Below are positions 9,061 to 17,321 of a DNA stretch of 37,410 bases, piece by piece. Position 1 is the stretch's first letter, and every line of letters starts with the position of its first letter. The notes beneath the pieces were generated by a model that worked only from the letters and a program-made list of their open reading frames with translations, did not search any database and was not told the DNA's origin. Position numbers and translations under genes: made by a program. Source of the stretch: Candidatus Paraburkholderia kirkii (lineage in GTDB: Bacteria; Pseudomonadota; Gammaproteobacteria; Burkholderiales; Burkholderiaceae); NCBI GenBank assembly GCA_001189345.1, contig LFKV01000045.1:1-37410 (forward strand). The letters run 5' to 3'.

Positions 9061-10563
9061 TTAGTCGGCGGACGGATTCTTCTTGCCGCTCGAAGGGGGC
9101 AGCATTGCCGTCGTCTCCCCCTGGTATCTGGGTAGACCACCCAGAATGCCCTCAAAGTCGCGCAACGCTTCGCTGACGATTACGCCGCCGCTGCCAAGTT
9201 GGAATTGGCGGATCGAGCGCTCGTGTCCACTCGTGCGACTCTTGACCGCGGTGAGCACTTCACCGCGACGCTCGAAGTAGCGAAACAATACGACCACGTC
9301 GCTGAGGTAACTGATATCAATGTCGCTCTGAATCTCACCGATAACACCATGCTGTCCCAGAACAAGCATGGTAGTGACGCCGCGCTGATTAAAATAGGTG
9401 AGCAACTCATGCATCTGCAGCAAGAGATAGCGTTCTCCGGGCATGGCTTGCAAGAACGCGTTAAGGCTATCAATGGCGACAAAACGCGCGTTGTCCTGCT
9501 CAACGCTGCGACGCACGTCGCTGGCAAACTCGCCCGGCGAAATTTCGGCAGGATCGACCTGGCGCAAGGTCAGCAACCCACTTTCAAGGTGTCGCCGTAG
9601 ATCGATGCCGAGGTTGGTCGAGCGCCTCAGCAACGTGATTTGCGTCTCATCAAAGAGATAGTAGACGCACGCTTCTCCCCGCTCGAGTGCAGCCAACAGA
9701 CACGAGGCGACCGTGGTCGTTTTACCGACGTCCGACGGGCCGACGAACAGCGTGTTTGTGCCTGGAACAAGCCCACCGCCCAGGAGTGCATCGAGCCCTT
9801 GTGTCCCAGTGCTCAATGCATTCGCAGAATAGTCACTGTGATGTTCTGCGGCGACGAAGCGGGGATAGACCTTAATGCCCCCGGTCTCGAGCGTCATGTC
9901 GTGGTAACCCTCGCGAAACTTAATGCCGCGCATCTTGGCGATGCGCAGCCGCCGGTGTTCGCCGCCATACTCGTGTACCAGGTTGTCAAGGCTGATCACG
10001 CCGTGAGCGATGCTATGTAGCTGGAGATCGCCCGGTTCCGATGTGTTGTCATCAAGCAGCATCACGGTGCAGGCGCGGGTCGCGAAGTAGCGCTTCAAGG
10101 CGAGGATCTGACGCCGGTATCGCAGCGGGTTCTGCGACAACATTCGGAGTTCGGACAGGCTGTCGAAGACGAGGCGGACTGGCTTGAGTTCGTCGACTTG
10201 CGCGATGACGTCACGCACGGTTTCTCCCAGTTCCACTTCGGCGGGATGCAAGACCGTTTGTTCGTAACGAGGATCGAGGCCCTCATCCGTGAGCAGTTCG
10301 ATGATCGTGATGCGGGCTGTGTCCCAGCCGTGGCTTTTCGCGACGGCGACGAGTTCAGCCTTTGTCTCCGACAAGGTCACGTACAAGCCTAGCTCCCCGA
10401 TTTCGGCACCCTTGAGTAAGAACTGCATGGCCAAAGTCGTTTTGCCTGCACCGGGTGCGCCTTCAATAAGATACATGCGGTGGGGCGTCAACCCGCCGCC
10501 CAGGATATCGTCCAGGCCCTCGATGCCTGATGAGATACGGCCTGGATCTGGTTGATTGATCAT
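9061..10563 (-). CDS. KaiC-like tandem RecA-fold ATPase
   Basis: A 500-residue protein with two KaiC/RadA-type domains. Domain 1 has Walker A GAPGAGKTT (35-43), Walker B LVFDSLSEL (131-139) and the paired acidic SETKAE. Domain 2 has Walker A GPSDVGKTT (275-283) and Walker B FVAIDSLNAFL. The repeated entry motif (SGIEGLDDILGGGL, STGTQGLDALLGGGL) begins both domains. KaiC homologues outside cyanobacteria are often encoded beside hybrid histidine kinases, as here (4-bp gap). No kaiA or kaiB homologue is visible, so a circadian role should not be assumed. Stress or redox signalling is a possible inferred role. A sigma-54-like promoter lies about 50 bp upstream. Confidence 0.9.
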   Translation of the reverse strand: MINQPDPGRISSGIEGLDDILGGGLTPHRMYLIEGAPGAGKTTLAMQFLLKGAEIGELGLYVTLSETKAELVAVAKSHGWDTARITIIELLTDEGLDPRYEQTVLHPAEVELGETVRDVIAQVDELKPVRLVFDSLSELRMLSQNPLRYRRQILALKRYFATRACTVMLLDDNTSEPGDLQLHSIAHGVISLDNLVHEYGGEHRRLRIAKMRGIKFREGYHDMTLETGGIKVYPRFVAAEHHSDYSANALSTGTQGLDALLGGGLVPGTNTLFVGPSDVGKTTTVASCLLAALERGEACVYYLFDETQITLLRRSTNLGIDLRRHLESGLLTLRQVDPAEISPGEFASDVRRSVEQDNARFVAIDSLNAFLQAMPGERYLLLQMHELLTYFNQRGVTTMLVLGQHGVIGEIQSDIDISYLSDVVVLFRYFERRGEVLTAVKSRTSGHERSIRQFQLGSGGVIVSEALRDFEGILGGLPRYQGETTAMLPPSSGKKNPSAD

Positions 10564-10611
10564 CGCTGAAATATACTCAAGTTCGTGGTCTGTACGTCGA
10601 CCGCTAGGGCA

Positions 10612-10627
10612 CGCAAAAAACGGGCCA
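10612..10627 (-). promoter_or_regulatory. Candidate sigma-54 promoter for the KaiC-like operon
   Basis: Read leftward, TGGCCCG (10627-10621), four T residues, then TTGCG (10616-10612) matches the -24/-12 consensus TGGCACG-N4-TTGCA at most positions with correct spacing. It is about 50 bp before the ATPase start. No bacterial enhancer-binding protein gene is seen nearby, so this rests on sequence alone. Confidence 0.45.
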
Positions 10628-10856
10628 CCGTTAGATCAGCGTTCTCAAAAGCCAGGTGCGGGTGCTTTCTTGCTACATTGAGGGCACGGGCGGACATGCT
10701 CAGAACTTGCAAAATGCGCGACTGCACACGGTTGACCGCGCTCGTCGAAAGCGCTGTTTGACGACAAACAAATATCGCAGGCGAGGCGTGCGCCAGGTTC
10801 TTGACAAGGTCGACCGCCGGCTTGCGCTTGCTGCCTTGGCTACCATGGCCCTGACA

Positions 10857-11240
10857 TCACTGTATCGGTGGCACGGTGCCGACTTTTTCCGCGAGCATGC
10901 GCTCGTACACCCCAAAGTGCAGGTCGACCTCTTCTTGAGCCACGATCCGGACAAATATATTGACTTGGTCCGGCACAAGGCCCATCACCGTTGCGATAGC
11001 GGCCTCAAGTTGCGGCGCGCAAATTCGATCCTCCGCCAGAGTAGAGCCGACCGTTATGTCGTAGGTCTTCTCTTGTCGGAAGACGATGTCGACGATGCGC
11101 GCCCGCGCACTCATATTGTTATCGACCGCGGTCCGCGTCACGTCAGCGAGTTGGTGCATAACCTCGGTCGGGAAGCCTTTAGCCGAGCGCAGCCGGATGC
11201 GATGCTTGCCAAGCGTGCGCCAATCAGTATCAAATTCCAC
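10857..11240 (-). CDS. Hypothetical protein (127 aa) upstream of KaiC-like operon
   Basis: A GTG start at 11240 follows a strong GGAGG with 5-nt spacing, which decides strand and start. The product begins MEFDTDWRTLGKHRIRLR and contains a regular alpha/beta-looking C-terminal half (QLEAAIATVMGLVPDQVNIF, VRIVAQEEVDLHFGVYERML). No signal peptide, membrane segment or family motif is recognised. The C-terminal half faintly recalls tautomerase-like folds but lacks an N-terminal catalytic Pro, so I assign no function. It points the same way as the ATPase and kinase genes, about 290 bp upstream, and may belong to the same pathway. A longer frame on the opposite strand is Arg/His-rich and looks like a shadow. 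Confidence 0.65.
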   Translation of the reverse strand: MEFDTDWRTLGKHRIRLRSAKGFPTEVMHQLADVTRTAVDNNMSARARIVDIVFRQEKTYDITVGSTLAEDRICAPQLEAAIATVMGLVPDQVNIFVRIVAQEEVDLHFGVYERMLAEKVGTVPPIQ

Positions 11241-11327
11241 GATGTCCTCCGAATCGATCTATTTGCGCGGGATGATAGGGGCAAAGCGACGATTTTCAAG
11301 CCGTAGGTTTGACCGGCAGAAACCCTC

Positions 11328-11425
11328 TGGGCCGTCCCCCGCAAAAGCCGGACATGCGGTGACGCTTAAATTTTGAGGTAGTCTTTTGCCTATGTTTTAA
11401 GCCTAGTCACAACGTGGAACCTCTA
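11328..11425 (+). mobile_element. 98-bp tip of an IS3-type element
   Basis: TGGGCCGTCCCCCGCAAAAG and the following DNA to 11425 match the left end of the IS3-type element at 34008 with one visible mismatch (T versus C near 11375). The match ends exactly at the TA where IS630 copy 1 begins. IS630 copy 1 therefore entered, or recombined into, an IS3 copy whose remainder is gone. Confidence 0.88.
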
Positions 11426-12539
11426 GTGCGCTGCGTTATTGAATTAGCACCCTGTCTGTGTTCAGATACAGGTCATGGGTCAAAATGAACCTGACAGATA
11501 TCGAACGTGAGCAACTGTTGTCGGCGGCGCGCAGCCGAACGGTGCGTGCGGCGGACGTGCGACGCGCAAAGTTGATCCTGATGCTCGAGGACGGCGAATC
11601 GCGCGACAGTATCATGCGCACACTGGGTTGCGATTCGCGCTTCATCGCACGCTGGTCGGGGCGCTTCCTCAGCGAGCGACTAGCCGGCATGTACGCCCGG
11701 CACCGCGGGCGGGCGCCTACGCAGCCACCGGCCAAACTGGAAGCGCGGGTGCTCAAGTGCACCCTCAAGCACAAACCCGCCGACGGTTCGACACACTGGA
11801 GTAGCTACAAGCTCGCAGCAGAACTCGGCGACGTATCGGTCTCGGCCGTGCAGCGCATCTGGCGCAAGCACGGCATCAAGCCGCAGCAGTTGGAGCGGCA
11901 CATGGTCTCCAACGACCCGGACTTCGAGACCAAGGCAGCCGACGTGATCGGGCTGTACCTGAACCCGCCGGCGCACGCAGCGGTGTTCTGCGTGGACGAG
12001 AAGACCGCGATCCAGGCACTCGATCGCAAGGACCGTATGCTGCCGCTGTCGCCCGGGCGCGCCGAGAGTCACGGCTTCGAGTACAAGCGCAACGGCACGC
12101 TCAGCCTGTTCGCGGCGTTCAATACTGCCACCGGCGAGGTGCTGGGCAAGACGGTGGCGCGCCACACCAGCGAGCAGTTCGTGGCCTTCCTGACCGACGT
12201 CGTCGCCAGCCAGCCCAAACGCCGGGAAATCCACGCGATCTGCGACAACGTCAGCAGCCATAAGACGCAGCGGGTTGCCGACTTCCTTGATGCGCAGCGC
12301 AACGTGCACCTGCACTTCACGCCGACCTACTCGTCGTGGCTCAACCAGGTGGAGAACTGGTTCTCGCGCATTCAGCGTGAAGTGATCGCTCGCGGCATCT
12401 TCACTTCGGTGAAGGATTGGGATCGCAAACTGATGCCGATACATCCGCGAACACAACAAGAACCCGAAACCGATCAAGTGGAAATATGACGATCCTTCGC
12501 GCCGGATTCGACCAGTGCCAATTCAATGACGCAATGGAC
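11426..12539 (+). mobile_element. IS630-family element, copy 1 (1,114 bp)
   Basis: Bounded by TA on both sides (11424-11425, 12540-12541), the known target of IS630/Tc1-type elements. The ends are imperfect inverted repeats sharing GCGTYATTGAATTRGCAC: left TGCGCTGCGTTATTGAAT, right (minus) TCCATTGCGTCATTGAAT. Two further copies of the same 1,114-bp length lie at 14473-15586 and 32703-33816. The DNA left of this copy is an IS3 tip, but the DNA to its right does not continue IS3, so it is not a simple insertion. Confidence 0.93.
11485..12489 (+). CDS. IS630-family DDE transposase (copy 1)
   Basis: A cut-and-paste transposase with an N-terminal helix-turn-helix region (SRDSIMRTLGCDSRFIARW) and an RNase H-like DDE core. 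The core has FCVDEKT with the first catalytic Asp, HAICDNVSSHKT with the second Asp, and TPTYSSWLNQVENWFSRIQ with the Glu. The ATG at 11485 (MNLTDIEREQLL) is preferred; a GTG lies 9 codons upstream and no clear Shine-Dalgarno sequence marks either. The C-terminus is odd. After RKLM the frame reads PIHPRTQQEPETDQVEI, whereas the usual ending (RYIREHNKNPKPIKWKYDDP) is present one base later and would stop inside the right terminal repeat. All three copies share this extra base. Confidence 0.9.
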   Translation: MNLTDIEREQLLSAARSRTVRAADVRRAKLILMLEDGESRDSIMRTLGCDSRFIARWSGRFLSERLAGMYARHRGRAPTQPPAKLEARVLKCTLKHKPADGSTHWSSYKLAAELGDVSVSAVQRIWRKHGIKPQQLERHMVSNDPDFETKAADVIGLYLNPPAHAAVFCVDEKTAIQALDRKDRMLPLSPGRAESHGFEYKRNGTLSLFAAFNTATGEVLGKTVARHTSEQFVAFLTDVVASQPKRREIHAICDNVSSHKTQRVADFLDAQRNVHLHFTPTYSSWLNQVENWFSRIQREVIARGIFTSVKDWDRKLMPIHPRTQQEPETDQVEI

Positions 12540-12909
12540 TACGTGGATCCAGTTTCCGAAAGCAAAAGCAATTCTCAGACCCTGCGGCAGGCAAACAGCC
12601 ACTCTGCGGCAACCACTCTGGACGCCTTCTAGAACCGCATCCCTGATGCTGGATAACCATGCGAGGCACCGATCACGTTTCGTTTGCAATGTTACCGCCC
12701 TCACAATAAAATTAGTCAGAATATAGCGGCAGGCGTCACCTGCTTGTCAGCGTCGCCGGCGATTGCAGAAACACTGTTAAACGCTTCGGCCGGTAGCAGA
12801 ATCTTTATTGGAGACTTGGACCACTCCGGGTCGTGTTCTGTCCATGCGCAGGCAACGCTCAGCGTTCGTTCGTGTGCAGGGCTCGCCTGACATTTTGATA
12901 GAGGTGAAA
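12540..12909. other. Intergenic region before hsp20
   Basis: No gene, RNA or repeat recognised. It contains AT-richer DNA around 12,700-12,730 and again near 12,800, which may include the hsp20 promoter. I see no convincing -35/-10 pair or ROSE-type thermosensor. Confidence 0.4.
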
Positions 12910-13403
12910 ATGGACTTCAGAAACCTCATTCCCTGGAACCGCGATCGTAATGCGCCACTTCTGCATCAACGCGAAGACGCTCATCCGACGTTCGCACTGC
13001 ATCGCGAAATGAACCGTCTGTTCGACGATTTTTTCCGCAGCTTCGATCTGCCCGCCCGCTTCGGATCATCGTTCGGCGCATCGTCTGGCTGGCCGAACAT
13101 CGAACTCAGCGAAAGAGATAAGGAGATGCGGATCATCGCGGAACTTCCCGGTCTCGAAAAGAACGATGTCGACGTGTCGCTCGATAACGACGTCCTCACC
13201 ATTCGTGGTGAAAAAACGGGGCGTCGACGGGCGCAGTCTACAGCGAGCGGCGGCAGGGTAGCTTCCAGCGCTCGGTGCAACTGGGTCCCGACGCCGATTC
13301 AGAAAAAACCACGGCAGATTTTTGCAATGGCGTGCTGACCGTGACCGTCGAGAAGCGACCCGATGCGCAGACCCGCATGCGTCGCATTCCGGTCAACGGA
13401 TAA
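12910..13403 (+). pseudogene. hsp20: Hsp20/alpha-crystallin small heat-shock protein, frameshifted
   Basis: ATG at 12910 follows GAGGT at good spacing. The product starts MDFRNLIPWNRDRN and has the alpha-crystallin domain: WPNIELSERDKEMRIIAELP, then LEKNDVDVSLDNDVLTIRGE. After EKTG (about 13,220) a small deletion shifts the frame. The true continuation (VYSERRQGSFQRSVQLGPDA, NGVLTVTVEKRP, ending RRIPVNG) is readable in another frame to the stop at 13401-13403. The loss falls before the beta-strands that complete the domain, so a functional chaperone is unlikely. It lies between two inverted IS630 copies. Confidence 0.9.
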
Positions 13404-13578
13404 ATGATAGCAGACGGCCGGCTCCCGCATCTCCCCGGGAACGGGCCGGTCGCCCTGTACGTTGCCGAATTACAGCATCGACGCAGTCCATCCGACGCGA
13501 CAATTTCGACGCGGACCGGGGCTGTGACTCGGCAGCCTGCAAAGCGCTGCAAGGGTATTTTAGCTACCGGGAGGCTCT

Positions 13579-13818
13579 ATGCAAACGGAAGACATGATTT
13601 ACCGCGGTTGCGTGATCCGTCCGCTTGTGACGACGGCAGAGGGCGGCCGCTATACAGCCGCAGCGGCTGTCACGGACCGAGAGGGCGAAACTCGGACGTT
13701 TGGCGTCGAGGGCGATTTTGCCGAGCCGCAAGAGGCTCGGGACCAGGCAGTGGAACTTGCGATTGCATGGATTCATCGACGCAACGTCGTCTCCGATCAC
13801 TATGTCCGCCGCAGTTAG
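13579..13818 (+). CDS. Small conserved-looking hypothetical protein (79 aa)
   Basis: ATG at 13579 follows GGGAGG at 4-nt spacing. The product MQTEDMIYRGCVIRPLVTTA has an alternating beta-strand pattern (RYTAAAAVTDREGETRTFGV) and an amphipathic C-terminal helix (EARDQAVELAIAWIHRR). Short proteins with this layout are common near stress genes in Burkholderia-group genomes, but I do not know a function. It lies 175 bp downstream of the hsp20 remnant. No lesion is visible. Confidence 0.65.
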   Translation: MQTEDMIYRGCVIRPLVTTAEGGRYTAAAAVTDREGETRTFGVEGDFAEPQEARDQAVELAIAWIHRRNVVSDHYVRRS

Positions 13819-14195
13819 CGTTCACGCGTCGTTCGGCACGGTGGTGCCGGATGACGCATATCGCAGTTTCCGTTGGAGTGCCGGGAAGTTCATGGGATAC
13901 CTGCCGTGATGACTTCTCCGGATGGAACGCGCCCAGAAACGATCGCCCCCGATCTGTGAGGTGTGCGCGGTGATGTTCTCCGGCACGTGCTTCAGCATTA
14001 TGAGTTGTCGTTCGAGCAACGGGCGGACGCTGCCGCGATGCCGGTTGATGCTGAAACAACGTCATCGCCCTTCGTGCCCGTCGTGACGGTTGGCAGGCAA
14101 TCCGGTTTGATTCAACGTGTTTCATTGCCCGACGTCGATATACCCCAAGCGTTAATGTGAGTCCTTCTGCATTTGACCACGCTCTGCGCGAATTC
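13819..14195. other. Intergenic region, no recognisable gene
   Basis: About 375 bp between the 79-residue gene and the pRiA4b-type remnant. Short frames in both directions lack motifs and ribosome-binding sites. Confidence 0.4.
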
Positions 14196-14470
14196 ATGGC
14201 CAAGTCATACACTGTATATGCGCTTCACGCGCAACTGCGCGATATCAAACCGCCCGTGTGGCGGCGCATCAGGGTCAACGGCAACATCACGTTGCGAAAG
14301 CCGCATCACATTCTGCAAGCAGCCTTTGGATGGACCGATGCGCATCTGCACGACTTCGAGGTGTAGATGGGCGAACGTACGCAATGGGCGACAACTACGA
14401 TATGCTCGAGCTGTTTGCTGAAGATGCTGAAATGCTGGATTAGCGCAAGCCACGGTTACACAGACTCGCT
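14196..14470 (+). pseudogene. Plasmid pRiA4b ORF-3-like protein, broken and truncated
   Basis: The frame starts MAKSYTVYALHAQLRDIKPP at 14196 and has the family hallmark: an opening strand, PPVWRRIRV, then HHILQAAFGWTDAHLHDFEV. A TAG at 14364-14366 follows. The next conserved part (DGRTYAMGDNYDMLELFAED) is in another frame, and a second stop replaces the residue before RKPRLHRLA. IS630 copy 2 begins at 14473 and removes the rest. Members of this family are plasmid-borne proteins of unknown function. It is non-functional here. Confidence 0.8.
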
Positions 14471-14472
14471 TA

Positions 14473-15586
14473 CTCCATTGCGTCATTGAATTGGCACTGG
14501 TCGAATCCGGCGCGAAGGATCGTCATATTTCCACTTGATCGGTTTCGGGTTCTTGTTGTGTTCGCGGATGTATCGGCATCAGTTTGCGATCCCAATCCTT
14601 CACCGAAGTGAAGATGCCGCGAGCGATCACTTCACGCTGAATGCGCGAGAACCAGTTCTCCACCTGGTTGAGCCACGACGAGTAGGTCGGCGTGAAGTGC
14701 AGGTGCACGTTGCGCTGCGCATCAAGGAAGTCGGCAACCCGCTGCGTCTTATGGCTGCTGACGTTGTCGCAGATCGCGTGGATTTCCCGGCGTTTGGGCT
14801 GGCTGGCGACGACGTCGGTCAGGAAGGCCACGAACTGCTCGCTGGTGTGGCGCGCCACCGTCTTGCCCAGCACCTCGCCGGTGGCAGTATTGAACGCCGC
14901 GAACAGGCTGAGCGTGCCGTTGCGCTTGTACTCGAAGCCGTGACTCTCGGCGCGCCCGGGCGACAGCGGCAGCATACGGTCCTTGCGATCGAGTGCCTGG
15001 ATCGCGGTCTTCTCGTCCACGCAGAACACCGCTGCGTGCGCCGGCGGGTTCAGGTACAGCCCGATCACGTCGGCTGCCTTGGTCTCGAAGTCCGGGTCGT
15101 TGGAGACCATGTGCCGCTCCAACTGCTGCGGCTTGATGCCGTGCTTGCGCCAGATGCGCTGCACGGCCGAGACCGATACGTCGCCGAGTTCTGCTGCGAG
15201 CTTGTAGCTACTCCAGTGTGTCGAACCGTCGGCGGGTTTGTGCTTGAGGGTGCACTTGAGCACCCGCGCTTCCAGTTTGGCCGGTGGCTGCGTAGGCGCC
15301 CGCCCGCGGTGCCGGGCGTACATGCCGGCTAGTCGCTCGCTGAGGAAGCGCCCCGACCAGCGTGCGATGAAGCGCGAATCGCAACCCAGTGTGCGCATGA
15401 TACTGTCGCGCGATTCGCCGTCCTCGAGCATCAGGATCAACTTTGCGCGTCGCACGTCCGCCGCACGCACCGTTCGGCTGCGCGCCGCCGACAACAGTTG
15501 CTCACGTTCGATATCTGTCAGGTTCATTTTGACCCATGACCTGTATCTGAACACAGACAGGGTGCTAATTCAATGACGCAGCGCAG
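14473..15586 (-). mobile_element. IS630-family element, copy 2 (1,114 bp, inverted)
   Basis: Same length and ends as copy 1 but in the opposite orientation, flanked by TA (14471-14472 and 15587-15588). The left flank is the pRiA4b-type gene and the right flank is the inside of an IS21 istB gene. The two sides are therefore not halves of one target, and rearrangement has happened at or after insertion. Confidence 0.93.
14523..15527 (-). CDS. IS630-family DDE transposase (copy 2)
   Basis: The translated protein is identical to that of copy 1, including the altered 17-residue tail after RKLM. The catalytic Asp-Asp-Glu motifs (FCVDEKT, CDNVSSHKT, WLNQVENWF) are intact and there is no internal stop. 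The ATG at 15527 is used for consistency with the other copies. Confidence 0.9.
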   Translation of the reverse strand: MNLTDIEREQLLSAARSRTVRAADVRRAKLILMLEDGESRDSIMRTLGCDSRFIARWSGRFLSERLAGMYARHRGRAPTQPPAKLEARVLKCTLKHKPADGSTHWSSYKLAAELGDVSVSAVQRIWRKHGIKPQQLERHMVSNDPDFETKAADVIGLYLNPPAHAAVFCVDEKTAIQALDRKDRMLPLSPGRAESHGFEYKRNGTLSLFAAFNTATGEVLGKTVARHTSEQFVAFLTDVVASQPKRREIHAICDNVSSHKTQRVADFLDAQRNVHLHFTPTYSSWLNQVENWFSRIQREVIARGIFTSVKDWDRKLMPIHPRTQQEPETDQVEI

Positions 15587-16338
15587 TAGGGCCTAGCGGA
15601 GGGGGCAAATCGTACCTGTCGTCGGCGATCGGACTGAGCCTGCTGGAGAAGGGCTGGAAGGTCTTCTTCGCTCGCACTACCGACCTCGTGCAACGGTTGC
15701 AGGTCGCGCGCCGCGAGCTCGCGCTGGAGTCCGCCGTCAACCGGCTGGATCGCTTCGACCTGGTCATCCTGGACGATTTCGCATATGTCAGCAAGGATCA
15801 GGCAGAGACGTCGGTGCTGTTCGAGCTCATCAGCGCCAGGTATGAGCGCCGTTCCCTTTGCATAACGGCCAACCAGCCGTTTGGCGAATGGGACAAGGTT
15901 TTCCCCGACCGGGCCATGACGGTGGCCGCCGTCGACCGGCTGGTCCACCACTCGACCATCTTTGAGCTGAACGTCGAAAGCTACCGTCGCCGTACTGCCC
16001 TGCAGCCCAAGCAGCAGGGACCGGGACGCCCGGCCAGTAGAGCGACACCAAAGAACGTTGGTGTGCCACCGACACAGGAGCATCAGCACGGCATCGACCT
16101 CACCGAATGATCCGCTGTTCTCGTCCTGATTGACGCGCGGCTCGCAGGCAAAGCTAGCCGCGTCAATCAACCGCAGCATCACCTTCCCGCCACCACATTC
16201 TCATCTTGATTGTCGCGCAACACCCACTCGCCCGCGTCAATCAACTCCGCGCGTCAATCAATAAACGCTTGCCAGCGTCAATCAACATCGGCATCAGCAT
16301 TTCTGCCGCGACATTCTCAACTTGATTGTCGCGCCACA
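15587..16338 (+). mobile_element. IS21-family partial copy (3' part of istB and right end)
   Basis: 752 bp matching 29168-29919 throughout the stretches compared (constant offset 13,581). It begins at the TA bordering IS630 copy 2 and ends at the IS21 terminus CGCGCCACA. The distal 210 bp hold about seven copies of GCGTCAATCA or its relatives in both orientations, the multiple terminal repeats bound by IS21 transposase. The right flank is the dotH gene, which it truncates. Confidence 0.9.
15589..16110 (+). pseudogene. istB: istB ATPase fragment (C-terminal 173 aa)
   Basis: Starts in frame at the Walker A motif GPSGGGKS and continues through Walker B LVILDDFAYV to the normal C-terminus TQEHQHGIDLTE. 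The N-terminal ~95 residues were removed at the IS630 junction. IstB helps the IS21 transposase select targets; this fragment has no start codon of its own. Confidence 0.88.
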
Positions 16339-17310
16339 CCGTCGAGAAATCCTTGCATCGTGTCGTCGTACAGCGCAATGCGACCGGCTCCGAGGAACGG
16401 GGCTTGTGCGTTCGGACCACGGCCGGGCACACGCAGATCGAGGCGATAGTCGACAATGCGGCTCTTCTCTTTCGAATCGGGCTCGCCGGTGGCCATCTTC
16501 ACCACGACCGGCGTCGCCATGCCCTGCAGGAAACTGTCACGTTGCCGTCCTCATAGGCCGATAACGCCGAGATCACGACGGACGGCGTGCCTTGCAACCA
16601 TTCGACGTCGAAGTAGCGGGAATCGGAAACGCGCGGAGCAACGGCGAGCGGCCACGGCGCTCCGGTCGAATCCACGAACACCAGCGTCGTCTGCTCACCG
16701 GGCAGCACGCGCGCGATCGGGAGCGCCGCACCGGGCGAAAGGTCGACCGAGATGCTGCTGATCCGGGGCACAGTCTTGACAGGGTGATAAGCTTTTGCCT
16801 TGCGCGAGTCGTCGAGCTGCTGACGCAGCTTGACGATCTCGCCGTTGCTGAAGGGCGAAACAACCTGCTCAGCGCGCTCGTAATTGCGAGAGGCGCGAGC
16901 GGCGGCATCGGCGCGACGCCGTTCTGAGGTACTGCTCCAACCGGATACTGCTGCGGGTAGCCCTGCGGGGCTTGTCCGGCCACAGCATAATTCGCCGCTC
17001 CATAGTTGGTTTGCGGGAACGCAGCCTGAATTTGCTGCTGCGAGCTCATCGGCGCTTGCACGATCGGCGCTTGACCAGGCGGCGGTGGAAACGCGCCGGC
17101 CGGTGTGCCCGCATTGACCCACTGCGGGGCTTGCGCCTGTTGCGGCTGCGGTGCCGGTGCGGGCGCCGGCGCTGCGACACCTTGCGCGGCCGGTGCGGCG
17201 TTTTGCTGTTGCGCCGGTTGGGGTTGAGGCTGTTGCGCGTTCTGAACCATCGCCGGAGCGAGCGTACTGGCCGCCAACGATGCAACGAGCAAAAGGGCGA
17301 GTCGTTTCAT
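16339..17310 (-). pseudogene. dotH: DotH/IcmK-type conjugation protein, frameshifted and truncated
   Basis: ATG at 17310 follows GAGGA inside the end of dotI. The product has a signal peptide (MKRLALLLVASLAASTLAPA) and a Pro/Gln-rich linker. After a frameshift near 16,920 the DotH core follows: VVSPFSNGEIVKLRQQLDDS, SISVDLSPGAALPIARVLPG, TLVFVDSTGAPWPL. A missing base near 16,533 puts the next part (MATPVVVKMATGEPDSKEK, LDLRVPGRGPNA) back in the first frame. IS21 then truncates it after MQGFLDGV. In type IVB/IncI systems DotH is an outer-membrane core protein. It is inactive here. Confidence 0.85.
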
Positions 17311-17321
17311 CGTTCGAGTCC

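Noticed and set aside
9061..10563. A complete cyanobacterial-type circadian clock
   Set aside because: Only a KaiC-like ATPase is present; no KaiA or KaiB homologue was found in the window.
10656..11306. 216-codon plus-strand frame over the 127-residue gene
   Set aside because: No ribosome-binding site and Arg/His-rich composition. The minus-strand gene has GGAGG at ideal spacing and a normal protein composition.
11680..12477. Long 265-codon open frame antisense to the IS630 transposase (also at 14535-15332 and 32765-33562)
   Set aside because: It is the complement of a strongly coding DDE transposase and repeats with every copy; composition is Arg/Val/His-rich with no motif. It is a shadow of the high-GC gene.
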